In this document: one piece after another, positions 5,958 through 6,477 of the stretch
How positions within the stretch are numbered: position 1 is the first letter of the stretch
Layout: each line of letters opens with the position of its first letter
Assembly (NCBI GenBank): GCA_002343715.1
Contig: DDSA01000108.1
Location: 1 to 6,477, forward strand
Reading direction: 5' to 3'
Origin: Phycisphaerales bacterium UBA2402
GTDB taxonomy: Bacteria; Planctomycetota; Phycisphaerae; Phycisphaerales; UBA1924
Length of the DNA stretch: 6,477 nt
Notes under the pieces: generated by a model
The model's database searches: none
Told to the model about the DNA's origin: nothing
The model's input: the letters and a program-made list of their open reading frames with translations, nothing else
Program-made: the position numbers and the translations under genes

Positions 5958-6477
5958 GTGAAGGGCCCCACGACCATACATGACATACGTGCCGTCCTCT
6001 CGCGCACCCCCGCCACGCTCGGGGCGCTGCTGGATGGGCTTGACCCCGCGCTCGCCCGCGCACCCTACGGCCCCGGCACGTGGTCGGCTCATGAAGTCGT
6101 CGCGCACCTGATCTTCGGCGAACGCACCGACTGGCTGCCGCGTCTGGGGCACATCCTGGCCCACGGTGATGCCGCGCCCTTCGCCCCATTCGACCGCGCC
6201 GGGCACGCCGACCTCGCCTCGGGGCACTCGTTGCCCGAACTGCTGGACCTGTTCGCGGCGGAGCGTTCATCGGGCCTCGCCGCTCTGGATGCGCTCCGTC
6301 TGACCGAGGCCGACCTCGCCCGCGCGGGCCTGCACCCCGCGCTGGGACCCGTGACGGTCGGCCACTTGCTTCACACCTGGGCCGTGCACGACCTGAACCA
6401 CATCGCGCAGGTGTGCAAGGCGGTCGCCTTCCAGTTCGGAGAAGGTGCCGGGCCGTGGTGCGCGTACCCGTCGATCC
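5958..6477 (+). CDS. DinB-superfamily protein (3' partial)
   Basis: A GTG-initiated frame runs to the window edge without a stop, giving 173 complete codons. The sequence is that of a four-helix DinB/YfiT-like protein: TWSAHEVVAHL (41-51), with H50, matches the usual W-S-x-x-E-v-x-x-H-l helix, and HTWAVHDLNHIAQ (139-151) supplies H144 and H148. Together these form the typical three-histidine metal site. Members include metal-dependent thiol transferases and DNA-damage-induced proteins, and most are uncharacterised. The protein is nearly complete here, as such proteins are typically 150-180 residues. It is 15 bp downstream of glyQS with its own Shine-Dalgarno, so it is probably in the same operon, but no functional tie to glycylation is evident. 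Superfamily is confident; the substrate is unknown. Confidence 0.85.
   Translation, partial: MKGPTTIHDIRAVLSRTPATLGALLDGLDPALARAPYGPGTWSAHEVVAHLIFGERTDWLPRLGHILAHGDAAPFAPFDRAGHADLASGHSLPELLDLFAAERSSGLAALDALRLTEADLARAGLHPALGPVTVGHLLHTWAVHDLNHIAQVCKAVAFQFGEGAGPWCAYPSI

Noticed and set aside
4188..6227. 679-codon minus-strand open frame opposite glyQS
   Set aside because: Very long but purely antisense to a clear synthetase; the Arg/Val/Leu/His-rich sequence is typical of shadow frames.

Overview
The window is GC-rich (roughly two thirds G+C by eye) and densely coded. It holds a 5'-truncated gene tail, a tandem pair of TerC-family membrane transporters on the minus strand, and a plus-strand run of an RtcB-type RNA ligase, a class II (alpha2-type) glycyl-tRNA synthetase and the start of a DinB-superfamily protein. 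The base composition, the single-chain GlyRS with a large insertion, GTG/TTG starts and the TPR-like tail suggest a high-GC bacterium, perhaps Planctomycetota (Phycisphaerae-like). That placement is a guess from gene style, not a phylogenetic result.

Layout: positions 1-254 (+) are the C-terminal end of a helical, TPR-like protein cut by the window edge. It converges with and overlaps by 23 bp the end of the downstream TerC gene (232-1332, -). The upstream TerC gene (1352-2572, -) lies 19 bp away, and the two almost certainly share a transcript. The 332-bp gap 2573-2904 separates this pair from the divergent rtcB (2905-4104, +). After a 119-bp gap comes glyQS (4224-5942, +), followed 15 bp later by a DinB-like gene (5958 to the window end, +) with a clear Shine-Dalgarno.

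The most informative element is non-coding. On the minus strand at about 2762-2667 is a good match to the yybP-ykoY manganese riboswitch: the GGGGAGUAGCC signature, the GUCGUCAACA signature, and P1, P2 and P3 helices that can be paired by hand. It sits in the leader of the TerC operon, a known partnership for this aptamer, and it argues against the long ORF start at 2782, which would put the aptamer inside a coding sequence. A GGAGG Shine-Dalgarno 8 nt before a TTG at 2572 gives the best start. A GUCUCC segment at the base of the aptamer can pair with that Shine-Dalgarno, suggesting a translational switch.

Taken together, the left half looks like a Mn2+-sensing, Mn2+-exporting operon with two non-identical TerC proteins. 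Its divergent neighbour, RtcB, is a Mn2+-dependent enzyme. The regulatory link to RtcB is inference; the riboswitch-TerC link is strong. I see no mobile elements, CRISPR arrays, tRNAs or rRNAs.
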